A DNA stretch of 64,000 nt. Origin: Methylophilaceae bacterium (GTDB lineage: Bacteria; Pseudomonadota; Gammaproteobacteria; Burkholderiales; Methylophilaceae). The stretch spans positions 1 to 64,000 of the forward strand of contig JAOKFJ010000002.1 of assembly GCA_028247015.1 (NCBI GenBank), written 5' to 3'. The number at the start of each line of letters is the position of its first letter. The stretch's first letter is position 1. The notes below the pieces were generated by a model. It was given only the letters and a program-made list of their open reading frames with translations, was not told the DNA's origin and searched no databases. Positions 52,480-63,088 of the stretch are shown piece after piece. Made by a program: the position numbers and the translations under genes.

Positions 52480-53727
52480 ATGATTAATTTTTATAAAGAC
52501 AAACAAAATAATAGAAAAATACTCCCACGTTTTTTTTATAGAAACTTTATCGATCATATTAAAGAAAATAACCTATCAAAAGATAAAGCTATTGAATTAT
52601 TCGAAGATTTAGTTCTTTCAAGTAAGGGCTCTGATTATTTAAAATTTACATGGAATTTACCTAAAATATTTAATAAATATTTTAATAAAGAAGAAATTGT
52701 AAAGCTAGAATCTATATTGAAAAAAAAGCGCGATAAAAGATTAGGTAAAGCAAAAAAACATATTTATCCTCATGTTTCAGATGAATTCTCTCTTGATGGA
52801 AAATTTTTAGAGTCAGTTTTCGATACGAGTAAATTACCAGAAATATTAAAAAAAGATATTTTCTTTACTATGGGTAGTTGTTTTGCAAGAAATTTTTCTA
52901 ATTTTTTAAATGAAAAGGGAATCAAATCAAAAAACCTAGGTTTTGCAGAGGATTTAAATACACCGGGCTCTAATGCGTCTTTTTTAGATTTTGTTTCTAC
53001 AGAAAATAGGGAGCTTTTGACTGAAGAACTACCTAGTTTGATTAATCATTATTGGAGTTCGCTGAACCAAAAAGAAATAGATATTTTAATTAAAACAAAA
53101 ACAAATGAAATTTTAGCGGTTAAAGAATTAATAGAATCATGCACAAAAATTATTATTACATTAGGAAATACAATTGACTTCTATAAATCAATTGATGGAA
53201 ACGATGAGATTATCCCGAAGTTTATAAGCTTAGATCATTCTGAAGATATTGATACAAGAATTAATGCTGCCGCGAGAATAAAAAAAACTGGAGCTTATAT
53301 GAGGATGTCAACTTTTAGTGAAACAAAAAGTCATATAAAAAATATTCATAAATTTGTAAGAAAGTTAGCTCCAAAAGCAACACTTATCTTTACCGTTTCA
53401 CCAGTACCAATCGATAGCGTACTAGGAATAACAGACCTATTAAATTTAAATGCAATTGAGATAGACTGTATAAGTAAAAGTACTATAAGAACTGCTTTAT
53501 ATGAAGTTATGAATTCTGCTGAAATAATAAAAGACGATAATCTTTTTTATCTTCCCTCCTATGAAATTGTTAAGTGGGTCGCTCCTGTAATTGGCCTACC
53601 AATTTTTGGAAATGAAGATGCAGCATCGAGACATGTATCGAACGATATTTTGAATAGCGTTTGTGAATTTATATATAATGACATAAGTGATGACAGTATA
53701 ATTTCTAAACAAAAATATAGATTATAA
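52480..53727 (+). CDS. GSCFA domain protein
   Basis: FFTMGSCFARNFSNFLNEKGI; IIITLGNTIDFY; TVSPVP. Confidence 0.8.
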   Translation: MINFYKDKQNNRKILPRFFYRNFIDHIKENNLSKDKAIELFEDLVLSSKGSDYLKFTWNLPKIFNKYFNKEEIVKLESILKKKRDKRLGKAKKHIYPHVSDEFSLDGKFLESVFDTSKLPEILKKDIFFTMGSCFARNFSNFLNEKGIKSKNLGFAEDLNTPGSNASFLDFVSTENRELLTEELPSLINHYWSSLNQKEIDILIKTKTNEILAVKELIESCTKIIITLGNTIDFYKSIDGNDEIIPKFISLDHSEDIDTRINAAARIKKTGAYMRMSTFSETKSHIKNIHKFVRKLAPKATLIFTVSPVPIDSVLGITDLLNLNAIEIDCISKSTIRTALYEVMNSAEIIKDDNLFYLPSYEIVKWVAPVIGLPIFGNEDAASRHVSNDILNSVCEFIYNDISDDSIISKQKYRL

Positions 53728-53730
53728 AAT

Positions 53731-54459
53731 ATGGATATTTCTGAAGAATTAAAAATAGCATATAAGATTGCTAACAAACAAATCAATATTTTTCCGTACC
53801 CACATTTATATATAAACAATATATTTACAGACTCATTTTATAGCCAGATTATTAATCATCTTCCACACTTTGATCAGCTTAAAACTTTAAGCGATGTAAG
53901 ACCAGTAACTAAGGGAGCCTACAAAGAAAGGTTTGCCTTGAATCTAGACGATAAATCATTAGGTGTTTTAAGTGATAAAAATTATTTATTCTGGAGTAAT
54001 TTTCGAAAACAATTTTTGTCTGGTGGGATTAAGAATTTTTTACTTACTACAAAATTTTCAGCGTATGTAGAAGCAAGATTTTCTAATTTTAAAGAATTAT
54101 ATTTTTATGATGAGCTATTATTAATTAATGACACTCTAAATTATAGTCTGGGCCCACATACAGATTCCCCAAAAAAAGTTATGTCTTTTCTTTTTTACCT
54201 TCCAAGTGATGAATCTCAAATAGAACTAGGCACCTCAATTTATATTCCAAAAGATCGATCTTTTGCATGTGCAGGTCTTACGCATCACCTTCATGATGAT
54301 TTTATTAAAATTCATACTAATGATTTTCTACCTAACTCTGTATTTGGATTTATAAAGTGTAATAATTCATTTCATGGAGTAGAAAAAATAGTGAGTGATG
54401 AAAGAAGATGGGTACTTCTTTATGATATTTATGTTGGAGATAAACGTGAGGATAATTAA
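53731..54459 (+). CDS. putative 2OG-Fe(II) oxygenase
   Basis: YSLGPHTDSPKKVMSFLFYLPSDE (HxD), distal FGFIKCNNSFHGVEKI (H). Confidence 0.7.
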   Translation: MDISEELKIAYKIANKQINIFPYPHLYINNIFTDSFYSQIINHLPHFDQLKTLSDVRPVTKGAYKERFALNLDDKSLGVLSDKNYLFWSNFRKQFLSGGIKNFLLTTKFSAYVEARFSNFKELYFYDELLLINDTLNYSLGPHTDSPKKVMSFLFYLPSDESQIELGTSIYIPKDRSFACAGLTHHLHDDFIKIHTNDFLPNSVFGFIKCNNSFHGVEKIVSDERRWVLLYDIYVGDKREDN

Positions 54460-54464
54460 ACTAT

Positions 54465-55847
54465 TTATTTAGGTTGTCGCTGGAAATAAACATATGATAG
54501 GTTTAAGACAAAAGGAATGAATCCAGCATAAATAAATTTACTTATGTCGTAATAGTTGATTATAAAAAAACTTACTGTGCCAATAACAACACCAATCATG
54601 TAGTTTTTAATTGAAATTTTATCATTCATTGATAAGATAATTATAAGTGGTGCAAAAGTTATTCCTAGAAGAGTCCATGCGTAAATAACAATATGGAACA
54701 CACTATTATTATTTATTAAGGCTATAGCTGCCGCTGTTAATGCTACCGTAAAGGTAATTAGTTTGATTTGAGTGGTTGAGAAATTTTTTGTCTTAAATAA
54801 ATCTTGTGAGATATTTCCTGAACAGTTTATTATCAATGAGTCTGCTGTTGACATAGTTGCAGCAAAAATTCCAGCAATAATTATTCCAATCATAAAAGGG
54901 CTTAATAATTCGAGTGCCATTAATGGCAATGCTAATTCAGGGTCAAAGGTACTATTATTATCCAAATAAATTCTAGAAAGCATTCCAACACAAAAAGCTA
55001 AAAAATAAAAAAGGAGATACCAAAAGTAATAATGATAACGAGATTTTTTAACTAAACTAGAATCCTTTAACGCCATAAATCTGACCATAATATGAGGTTG
55101 GCCAATAACAAATAAACCAGCGACAAGCCAACTTATAGGATAAATAAATTTTAAAAATAGAGAGCTCTGAATTTCAGGCGGAAAGAAATTTAAATAATTA
55201 TCAATTAGCAGCCATTTATCGAATGCAATATCGATCCCACCTAAACTAACAATGCATGAGATAACTAAAATTATCATTGAGAGGACCATAACAAAAGCTT
55301 GAATCACATCCGTCCATATTGATGCCCGAATACCTCCAACCATCGTATACATAAAGACAATAAATGAACCTATGCTAATGCCTAGCCAAAGATCCCAACC
55401 AAACACAACCATTAATGTTTTTCCACCTGAAACAAATTGAGCGGAGGCATAGATAATTAAGAATATAAGGCTTAATAATCCTATAAATTTTGAAATAAAT
55501 TGACCTTGTTCTGACCATGCACCGACAACTGATGCGTAGGTGACATTAGAATTTTTTGTTACAGCTTCATTGATTTTTTTATGTACAATTCTTGAGATTA
55601 AAAAGTCACCGAGTATCCAACCTATCATGAGCCAAATTGAGGGAAGTCCAACTAGGTATGTGAATCCAATTAATCCGATAAACATATAGCCACTGTTGTT
55701 AGTTGCCATAGCAGACAAGCCGACTATCCATGGACTTAGAGATTTTCCGGCTAGATAATAGTCAGATTTATTTGGTTTACTAAGAAATCCTGCAGATAAT
55801 CCAACAAGGGCAATAACAAATAAAATAATTAAAAAAGAAAAAATCAC
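54465..55847 (-). CDS. sodium:solute symporter family protein
   Basis: SSS-type multi-TM: LAGKSLSPWIVGLSAMATNNSGYMFIGLIG; 2-nt gap from ectC. Confidence 0.88.
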   Translation of the reverse strand: MIFSFLIILFVIALVGLSAGFLSKPNKSDYYLAGKSLSPWIVGLSAMATNNSGYMFIGLIGFTYLVGLPSIWLMIGWILGDFLISRIVHKKINEAVTKNSNVTYASVVGAWSEQGQFISKFIGLLSLIFLIIYASAQFVSGGKTLMVVFGWDLWLGISIGSFIVFMYTMVGGIRASIWTDVIQAFVMVLSMIILVISCIVSLGGIDIAFDKWLLIDNYLNFFPPEIQSSLFLKFIYPISWLVAGLFVIGQPHIMVRFMALKDSSLVKKSRYHYYFWYLLFYFLAFCVGMLSRIYLDNNSTFDPELALPLMALELLSPFMIGIIIAGIFAATMSTADSLIINCSGNISQDLFKTKNFSTTQIKLITFTVALTAAAIALINNNSVFHIVIYAWTLLGITFAPLIIILSMNDKISIKNYMIGVVIGTVSFFIINYYDISKFIYAGFIPFVLNLSYVYFQRQPK

Positions 55848-55849
55848 GA

Positions 55850-56224
55850 TTAATCAATCTCGTACGCGCCCTGTTTGTTATGTACTTCATCGCCCTTGAT
55901 GGGCGGATTAAAAACACAAGCTAATTTCATTTCTTCATCACAACTCAATACGTGCTCATCATGAAGATTTAACGCATAAAGGACCCCAGGTTCAATCTTA
56001 AAAGATTGTTTATTTTTTAGATCAGTAATCTCACCCTGACCAGAAATACAATAAACGGATTCTAGATGATTGACGTAATGCATTTTAATTTTTGAATCTT
56101 TGTATATAGTTGTGATATGAAAAGAGAAGCCCATTCCATTTTCCTTTAGAAGCATACGAATGCTATTCCATTGTCCATTGGGATCTTCAACTTTATTGCA
56201 TTGTTCAACTTTTTTTACAATCAT
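55850..56224 (-). CDS. ectC: ectoine synthase
   Basis: MIVKKVEQCN...WNSIRMLLKENGMGFSFHITTIYKDSKIKMHYVNHLESVYCISGQGEI. Confidence 0.95.
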   Translation of the reverse strand: MIVKKVEQCNKVEDPNGQWNSIRMLLKENGMGFSFHITTIYKDSKIKMHYVNHLESVYCISGQGEITDLKNKQSFKIEPGVLYALNLHDEHVLSCDEEMKLACVFNPPIKGDEVHNKQGAYEID

Positions 56225-57531
56225 GACTCAACCTCATAGTCATTATGGAAGTAATCTACTTCTTCATCAAAATTATTTGTTGAAGCACAAACTGCTTTAA
56301 TTGCATCTTCTAATATATCAATACCTTTTTTTAAATTTTGATCAGAAATTGTGAGTGGACATAAAAATTTAATTACATGATCATCAGCCCCACTAGTTTC
56401 GATCATTAAACCTTTTTTGAAGGATAACTTGGTGATTTTGTTAGCTAGATCACCGTTGACACAATTTAGGCCTTGAAACATTCCTCGACCTCGGGACGAA
56501 AAGTTACCTTCTCCATAGGTCTTAATAATTTTTTGAACACGTTCAGAAATATATTTACCTTTTTTTCTAACTTCGTTTGTAAATAATTCATCAGACCAGT
56601 AGTGGTCAATTGTTTCTTTAGCTGTCACAAAAGCTAGGTTGTTGCCACGGAAGGTACCATTATGCTCACCTGGTTTCCATATATCATGCTCTGGCTTGAT
56701 AAGTGCTACTGCAAAGGGAAGGCCGTACCCACTTAATGATTTTGATAGTGTAATAATATCTGGGTTTATACCAATCTCTTCGAAACTAAAAAATGTACCA
56801 GTCCTCCCGCAACCTGCTTGTATGTCATCAATTATCAATAGCAGGTCATGCTTATCACAAACTTTTTGTATACTTCTCAGCCAATTAAAACTAGCGGCAG
56901 TTATCCCACCTTCGCCCTGAACAGTTTCAACAATAATCGCCGCTGGATGATCTATGCCACTACTTGAATCAGTTAGAACCTTATCAAGGTAAGCCGATGT
57001 ATCAATATCATCACCCATATAACCATCATAGGGAAGTGTGTCTATTCCAGTTAATAGTGTACCTGCAGCACCACGATGGTGTTGGTTACCAGTTGCAGCC
57101 AGTGCTCCCATTGTCACGCCATGGTAACCGTTTGTAAAATTGATAATGGTTTGTCGCTTTTTGATTGTTCTGGCTAACTTCATAGCTGCTTCAACAGCAT
57201 TTGCACCAGTGGGTCCAGTAAATTGAACCATGTAATCCATATTTCGAGGCTTTAAAATTTTCTCATTAAATGTCTTAAGAAACTCTCCTTTTGCCTTAGT
57301 ATGTAGATCAAGTCCATGAGTAACGCCATCTGATTCTATATAATTTAATAAAGATTTTTTTAGTACAGGATTATTATGGCCGTAATTTAATGTGCCCGCG
57401 CCAGCTAAAAAATCTAGGTATTGATTTCCTTCAAGGTCATATAGATACTCCCCCTGCGCTCTGTTAAAGATCCTTGGAAATGATCTTGCATAACTTTGAA
57501 CTTCTGATTCGATCTCTTCAAATATTTTCAT
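56221..57531 (-). CDS. ectB: diaminobutyrate-2-oxoglutarate transaminase
   Basis: IESEVQSYARSFPRIFNRAQGEYLYDLEGNQYLDFLAGAGTLNYGHNNP; SKSLSGYGLPFAVALIKPE. Confidence 0.96.
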   Translation of the reverse strand: MKIFEEIESEVQSYARSFPRIFNRAQGEYLYDLEGNQYLDFLAGAGTLNYGHNNPVLKKSLLNYIESDGVTHGLDLHTKAKGEFLKTFNEKILKPRNMDYMVQFTGPTGANAVEAAMKLARTIKKRQTIINFTNGYHGVTMGALAATGNQHHRGAAGTLLTGIDTLPYDGYMGDDIDTSAYLDKVLTDSSSGIDHPAAIIVETVQGEGGITAASFNWLRSIQKVCDKHDLLLIIDDIQAGCGRTGTFFSFEEIGINPDIITLSKSLSGYGLPFAVALIKPEHDIWKPGEHNGTFRGNNLAFVTAKETIDHYWSDELFTNEVRKKGKYISERVQKIIKTYGEGNFSSRGRGMFQGLNCVNGDLANKITKLSFKKGLMIETSGADDHVIKFLCPLTISDQNLKKGIDILEDAIKAVCASTNNFDEEVDYFHNDYEVES

Positions 57532-57540
57532 GCCTTACCT

Positions 57541-58047
57541 TTATTTAATTTGACTTATTGTGACTAGTATTTCTGATTCATGCTCGTTAGAAAAATCTTC
57601 ATACTTGTCGAATAGAATTTCCTCATACATTGTGGCTTCATATTTTTTTACAATTTTTTGAAACATTCTTCTTGAAGCTATATTATTTTTTGTTATGGAA
57701 GTTTCAATAGTATTAACATCTTTATTTTGATCTAATAAAAACTCGATCAACTCGATACCGAGGCCTTTACCTCTGTAACTCTCATCTATCGCTACTTGCC
57801 AAATAAAAAGACAATTTTTATTTGCTGGATTTATAAAACCTGAAACAAATGCAATAACTTTCTCACCCTCAAAAGCAACAGAACAAGTTTGATTGAAATA
57901 ATGGGACTGTATTAAATAATGATAAGTTGAATTTAAATCAAGGGGAGGACAGCATTGAATAAGTTTTGCTACCGCGGAACCATTTTTTTTGGTCGGGAAG
58001 GTTATTTTTATTTTACTATCTTTTTTAGAATATACTTCGATTGTCAT
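57541..58047 (-). CDS. ectA: L-2,4-diaminobutyrate N-acetyltransferase
   Basis: GNAT: LDLNSTYHYLIQSHYFNQTCSVA, WQVAIDESYRGKGLGIELIEFLL; first in ect operon. Confidence 0.94.
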   Translation of the reverse strand: MTIEVYSKKDSKIKITFPTKKNGSAVAKLIQCCPPLDLNSTYHYLIQSHYFNQTCSVAFEGEKVIAFVSGFINPANKNCLFIWQVAIDESYRGKGLGIELIEFLLDQNKDVNTIETSITKNNIASRRMFQKIVKKYEATMYEEILFDKYEDFSNEHESEILVTISQIK

Positions 58048-58128
58048 ATTCTAGAATAGCTATTCTACTCTTACTGATGTTAATGTCCAGTTAGCCTATT
58101 CTTTGCACTATTCAAAGCAAAAAAAAAT

Positions 58129-59460
58129 TTATCTTTTGATGAAATATTTGTTCGTTTCACTCTTAATAATTTTACTAAGTAACAACAAACCAATTAGATT
58201 AGGAATAGCCATCATGCCATTCGTAATATCTGACAAATTCCAAATTAGACCTAAGCTCATTGTCGAGCCAATAAAGACAGCAAACACATAAGCAATTCTG
58301 TAGTATTTTATTATGTTAGTGCCCATCAAAAATTCTAGACCTTTTTCTCCATAGTAACTCCAGCCAATAAGTGTTGAAAATGCAAATAAGGCTGTTGAAA
58401 ATGCAATAATAATAACCCCACCATAACCTAATGTAGCCTCTACACTTTTACTTGTTAATTCACCTGCGCTAATTCCTAGTGTCCATACATCAGTAGTAAG
58501 AATGACTAGTGCTGTCAAAGTACACACTACGATAGTATCGATAAAGGTTCCAGTCATTGTTACAAGTGCTTGACTGACTGGGTCTTTTGTTTTTGCCGAT
58601 GCTGCAACTATTGAGGCGGACCCTAGACCTGCTTCATTTGAGAATAGACCTCTAGCTACACCAAAACGAATTGCAGTGGCAATAGTTGCACCTACAAAGC
58701 CACCTGTTGCAGATGCACCATTAAATGCACTATTGAATATTAATGAAAATGCATGTGGTATTTGATCAAAACGTAATGATAAAGTAACTAGCATGGTGCC
58801 GATATAAAGAATAATCATAAAAGGAACAAGTACAGACACAAAGCGTCCTATTGATTTAATTCCACCAATGATAACGAGTCCAGTGAGAATCGCTAAAAAT
58901 ATTCCTGTCCAATGAGTAGATATATTAAAGGCACTTTCGAAGATATGTGCAGATGAGTTTGCTTGGACCATATTCCCGACACCAAATGCAGAGACTACTG
59001 TAAAGAATGCAAAAAAAGCCCCTAATAATGGCATGTTGGCTCCTTTAGAAATATAGTACATTGCCCCTCCGCGCATACCACTCGGACCTTTTTCGCGATA
59101 CTTTACAGCTAGTAATCCTTCTGAATATTTTGTTGCCATACCTAAGAGGCCTGTCAACCACATCCAAAAAATAGCACCAGGACCACCCAATGTAATGGCT
59201 GTCGCAACTCCAACTATATTACCGATCCCTACAGTTGCTGCTAAAGCAGTCATTAATGATGAAAATTGAGAAATATCTCCTTTACCATTATCTTTAGTAA
59301 AAATAATTTTAAAGGCGAGCGGAAGTGATCTAAATTGTAAACCTCTTAGGAGGAAGGTTAGATAGATATGGGTCCCAAAAAGCAAAATTAACATTGGAGG
59401 GCCCCAAACCCAACCAGATAAAACCCCTATAAAACTCTCAAATTTTTCTAATAACTGCAT
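58129..59460 (-). CDS. alanine/glycine:cation symporter (AGCS) family protein
   Basis: FSSLMTALAATVGIGNIVGVATAITLGGPGAIFWMW; FSNEAGLGSA. Confidence 0.92.
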   Translation of the reverse strand: MQLLEKFESFIGVLSGWVWGPPMLILLFGTHIYLTFLLRGLQFRSLPLAFKIIFTKDNGKGDISQFSSLMTALAATVGIGNIVGVATAITLGGPGAIFWMWLTGLLGMATKYSEGLLAVKYREKGPSGMRGGAMYYISKGANMPLLGAFFAFFTVVSAFGVGNMVQANSSAHIFESAFNISTHWTGIFLAILTGLVIIGGIKSIGRFVSVLVPFMIILYIGTMLVTLSLRFDQIPHAFSLIFNSAFNGASATGGFVGATIATAIRFGVARGLFSNEAGLGSASIVAASAKTKDPVSQALVTMTGTFIDTIVVCTLTALVILTTDVWTLGISAGELTSKSVEATLGYGGVIIIAFSTALFAFSTLIGWSYYGEKGLEFLMGTNIIKYYRIAYVFAVFIGSTMSLGLIWNLSDITNGMMAIPNLIGLLLLSKIIKSETNKYFIKR

Positions 59461-59510
59461 TATTTATCTCAAAAGAATTGTAGCTATAATTATGATTATA
59501 GATGTACTAA

Positions 59511-59855
59511 TTACTGACAATTTAATATTTGATAGGTAGCCTTTCCATTTTCTGAAGAGCCAATTTTGATTATGGTATTACCTTTGTTAGTAATAGCTGC
59601 ATTTTTTGCTAGTTGATTTAAATCTAGTTTAATTGAGTCGGGATCTCTATCAATAAAGCCTACCTCAGAGAGGACGCTAACTATTACTGTACTTTTTATG
59701 ACGCATTGATCTTTATTAAATTTATTTACGATATTAATACTTTCTGAGCCCGGCTCAATATCAATAAATTTTGCACATCCAAATAATATTAGTGAAGATA
59801 TTAAGATGCTTGTTACTTCTTTATATTTTATAGACAATATCAAAACTTTCTCCAA
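59511..59855 (-). CDS. DUF4156-like lipoprotein
   Basis: Lipobox LILFGC, C-terminal IKIGSSENGKATYQILNC. Confidence 0.6.
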   Translation of the reverse strand: MEKVLILSIKYKEVTSILISSLILFGCAKFIDIEPGSESINIVNKFNKDQCVIKSTVIVSVLSEVGFIDRDPDSIKLDLNQLAKNAAITNKGNTIIKIGSSENGKATYQILNCQ

Positions 59856-59874
59856 TAAATTACCTTAGTTTATA

Positions 59875-60201
59875 TTACCCTTCATTAAGTAACTCTCTTT
59901 TATTAGGCTGTCCGTTTGATTTATCAGCATCAGGGATAGCTTCTTTCCTAGCTGTTATAATTGGCCATACCTTAGCTAATCTTGCATTAATTTCAATAAA
60001 ATCTTGTTGGTCAGCTGGAACATCGTCTTCAGCAAATATTGCTTCAGCAGGGCACTCGGCGACACATAATGTACAGTCTATACACTCGTCTGGATCAATT
60101 GCAAGAAAGTTTGGTCCTTCAACAAAGCAGTCGACTGGACAAACATCAACACAGTCAGTGTATTTACATTGAATACAGTTTTCGGTTACTACATACGTCA
60201 T
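59875..60201 (-). CDS. fdxA: 7Fe-type ferredoxin
   Basis: [55 protein letters not shown]. Confidence 0.96.
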   Translation of the reverse strand: MTYVVTENCIQCKYTDCVDVCPVDCFVEGPNFLAIDPDECIDCTLCVAECPAEAIFAEDDVPADQQDFIEINARLAKVWPIITARKEAIPDADKSNGQPNKRELLNEG

Positions 60202-60250
60202 AATCTTCCTCTATATAATCTTCAGTATTATTTTAATTTATTTTCTATCT

Positions 60251-61537
60251 CTAGGCTATCGATTGAATCATCCCAGCTCCGACGGTATGATAAGTACTTT
60301 CATCAACAATAATAAAAGCACCAGTACTTCGATTATCCTCATAATTATCAACAATTAGAGGTTGGGCTAATTTGAATGAGAGTTGCGCAATATCGTTTGT
60401 TTTTAGTGTTTCTGCGTTTTCCATTTCTAGATTTTGAATATTTACCTTATGATGAATTTGTGTAATTTTAACCTTCGAGACTCTAGTTGTATGCATTACT
60501 AGGTAAGTGCGACTTAGGGATAGGGGTGCTTCTGCTAACCAACAAACCATAGCTGAAAAATCTTTAACTGCATTAATTGAGTCATTTTGATGAACTAGCA
60601 TATCCCCGCGAGAGATATCAATTTCATTCGATAGTGATACGGTAACTGATTGCTCTGGGATTGCTTCATTTATCAGTTGGTCGCCTACTCGAATTTCTAT
60701 TACCTTGGACTCATGACCAGATGGCAAGACCTTAATTTTATCGTTTACTTTTAATAGACCAGACTCAATTCTGCCCATGAATGCTCTAAAATCATGCAGC
60801 TCTTTATTATCAGATGCATGGGGGCGACAGACAAACTGTACTGGAAATCTTAAGGTAGACTCTTTAATATCTTCACTAGTATCAAGTTTCTCAAGAAATT
60901 CAAATAGTGTTGGCCCCTTAAACCATGTGAGAGAATCTCCTCTTTCTACAATCATATCTCCATTTAATGCAGACATTGGTATAAATTCTATATTAACTCC
61001 AGGGCTTACAAGGTCGATATCATTTGCGAATTGCAGATAGTCTTTACAGATTTGATGGTAGCTAGATTCGTCATGGTCAATTAGATCCATTTTGTTAATT
61101 GCAACTAGTATATGTTTGATTCCTACTAATTTAGAGAGATAGGTATGTCTTCGGGTTTGAGTAAGTAGACCTTTTCTGGCATCTACAAGAATGATAGCAA
61201 GCTGCGCAGTAGATGCAGCAGTTACCATGTTTCTGGTGTATTGCTCGTGTCCTGGAGCATCAGCAATGATGTATTTACGAGTACCGGTTGTAAAATAGCG
61301 GTATGCAACATCAATCGTAATACCTTGCTCTCTTTCAGCCTGAAGTCCATCAGTAATTAAAGAAAGATCAATAGCATTCATACCTCTTTTCTTTGAGGTT
61401 TTTTCAATTTGGTTTAGGGTGTCGGTAAGAATCATTTTACTATCAAATAGCAGTCGTCCAATAAGAGTGCTCTTACCATCATCTACACTTCCGCAAGTCA
61501 TGAAGCGCAATACGTTATTATTTTTTTGTTCTGTCAT
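60251..61537 (-). CDS. cysN: sulfate adenylyltransferase subunit 1 (CysN)
   Basis: LRFMTCGSVDDGKSTLIGRLLFDSK; start at MTEQKNNNV likelier than the upstream ORF start at 61594. Confidence 0.95.
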   Translation of the reverse strand: MTEQKNNNVLRFMTCGSVDDGKSTLIGRLLFDSKMILTDTLNQIEKTSKKRGMNAIDLSLITDGLQAEREQGITIDVAYRYFTTGTRKYIIADAPGHEQYTRNMVTAASTAQLAIILVDARKGLLTQTRRHTYLSKLVGIKHILVAINKMDLIDHDESSYHQICKDYLQFANDIDLVSPGVNIEFIPMSALNGDMIVERGDSLTWFKGPTLFEFLEKLDTSEDIKESTLRFPVQFVCRPHASDNKELHDFRAFMGRIESGLLKVNDKIKVLPSGHESKVIEIRVGDQLINEAIPEQSVTVSLSNEIDISRGDMLVHQNDSINAVKDFSAMVCWLAEAPLSLSRTYLVMHTTRVSKVKITQIHHKVNIQNLEMENAETLKTNDIAQLSFKLAQPLIVDNYEDNRSTGAFIIVDESTYHTVGAGMIQSIA

Positions 61538-61538
61538 T

Positions 61539-62441
61539 TTAGAAATACCCTTCTTTTTTTCTTTCTTCCATCGCAGCATCTGAAGTTTGATCATCTAAGC
61601 GGGTGGCACCTCGCTCTGTAATGACAGTGCTTGCGGTTTCAAGAATAATCTTATTTACATCATCAGCCTCGCTTTCTACAGGAGCTGTGCAGGTAATATC
61701 ACCAACAGTCCTAAAACGAACCATTATGTTTTCAATTTTCTCTCCTGCTTTAATTGGAGTTACTTCAGTAATAGGAACAATGGATTCATTTCTTCTAACA
61801 ATATCTCGTTTATGAGCAAAGTAAATACTCGGTAATTCTAAATTTTCTCTTTCGATATATTGCCAGACATCCATTTCTGTCCAGTTAGAGATGGGAAATG
61901 CACGAATGTTTTCTCCTTTGTGTACTTTTGCGTTATACAAATCCCATAATTCTGGGCGTTGATTTTTTGGGTCCCATTGTCCAAACTCATCTCTAAAACT
62001 CATTATTCGTTCTTTCGCCCGTGCTTTTTCCTCATCTCTTCTTGCACCACCAATGCAACAATCAAACCCATACTCTTCGATGGCCTCTAAAAGAGTAATG
62101 GATTGATATTTATTTCTTGGTTCATCATTAGACTTTAAAACAATCGTACCCTTCTTCATTGAGTCTTCAAGAGAGGCTACAATTAATCTTTCATTCAAGT
62201 CACGCACTTTTTTGTCTCTAAAGTTAATTACTTCAGAATAGTTATGCCCAGTATCTATATGCATTAATGGGAAAGGAAATCTCCCGGGCCTAAATGCCTT
62301 TTCTGCAATTCTTAATAAGCATAGAGAATCTTTTCCACCAGAAAAAAGTAAAACTGGGTTACTACATTGCCCCGCAACTTCTCTCATAATATGAATGGCT
62401 TCTGACTCTAACCAATCTAAATGTGTTAATAATTTTTTCAT
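61539..62441 (-). CDS. cysD: sulfate adenylyltransferase subunit 2 (CysD)
   Basis: LTHLDWLESEAIHIMREVAGQCSNPVLLFSGGKDSLCLLRIA. Confidence 0.97.
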   Translation of the reverse strand: MKKLLTHLDWLESEAIHIMREVAGQCSNPVLLFSGGKDSLCLLRIAEKAFRPGRFPFPLMHIDTGHNYSEVINFRDKKVRDLNERLIVASLEDSMKKGTIVLKSNDEPRNKYQSITLLEAIEEYGFDCCIGGARRDEEKARAKERIMSFRDEFGQWDPKNQRPELWDLYNAKVHKGENIRAFPISNWTEMDVWQYIERENLELPSIYFAHKRDIVRRNESIVPITEVTPIKAGEKIENIMVRFRTVGDITCTAPVESEADDVNKIILETASTVITERGATRLDDQTSDAAMEERKKEGYF

Positions 62442-63070
62442 GATTTGTCACCTTGATTGTGAAGACCACATTCTCTTTTTTCATCTACTTTTGTAGGATC
62501 AAAATAATCAAATTCATTATCTAGACTATGTTCGCTCATATAAACATCTAAATCTGAATCTGACCAATAGTAGAATGGACTTATTTTTAAAAGACCTTGA
62601 TTGGTTTCAGTTAATATATCTATTTTATTTCTAAAGTCAGTCTGCCCTTTTCTTAGATTTGTTATCCATAAGTCAGGTTTAATTTCTTCCATAGCTCTAT
62701 TAAACGGCTCTAGCTTAACTTGTTCTGTAAATTCTTCATGTCTTGGATCTTCAATACCTGGAACCGGCCCCATAAAAATTTCTCTATGAGCAGATGTTTG
62801 TGAGGGTACATATAATTTAAGGTTTAAATTTAGATGAGAAATAATTTTTTCAGCATAGATATATGTTGCCTTAGTATTGTAACCAGAGTCACACCATACA
62901 ACTTTGATATTAGGCATAACTTTCGTACATAAGTGAATTATCGCAGCCTCATAAGGGCGAAAATTTGTAGTAAGTATAGGATTATTACTTTTTTCTAATG
63001 CCCACTTTATTATTTCTATCGGCTTTTTATCCCTTATCTCATCGTTAAGGTTAGATATGTCTTTGTTCAT
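62438..63070 (-). CDS. cysH: phosphoadenylyl/adenylyl-sulfate reductase
   Basis: LWITNLRKGQTDFR, KISPFYYWSDSDLDVYMSEHSL, KRECGLH. Confidence 0.92.
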   Translation of the reverse strand: MNKDISNLNDEIRDKKPIEIIKWALEKSNNPILTTNFRPYEAAIIHLCTKVMPNIKVVWCDSGYNTKATYIYAEKIISHLNLNLKLYVPSQTSAHREIFMGPVPGIEDPRHEEFTEQVKLEPFNRAMEEIKPDLWITNLRKGQTDFRNKIDILTETNQGLLKISPFYYWSDSDLDVYMSEHSLDNEFDYFDPTKVDEKRECGLHNQGDKS

Positions 63071-63088
63071 TTTTCTCTCATTTTTAGA

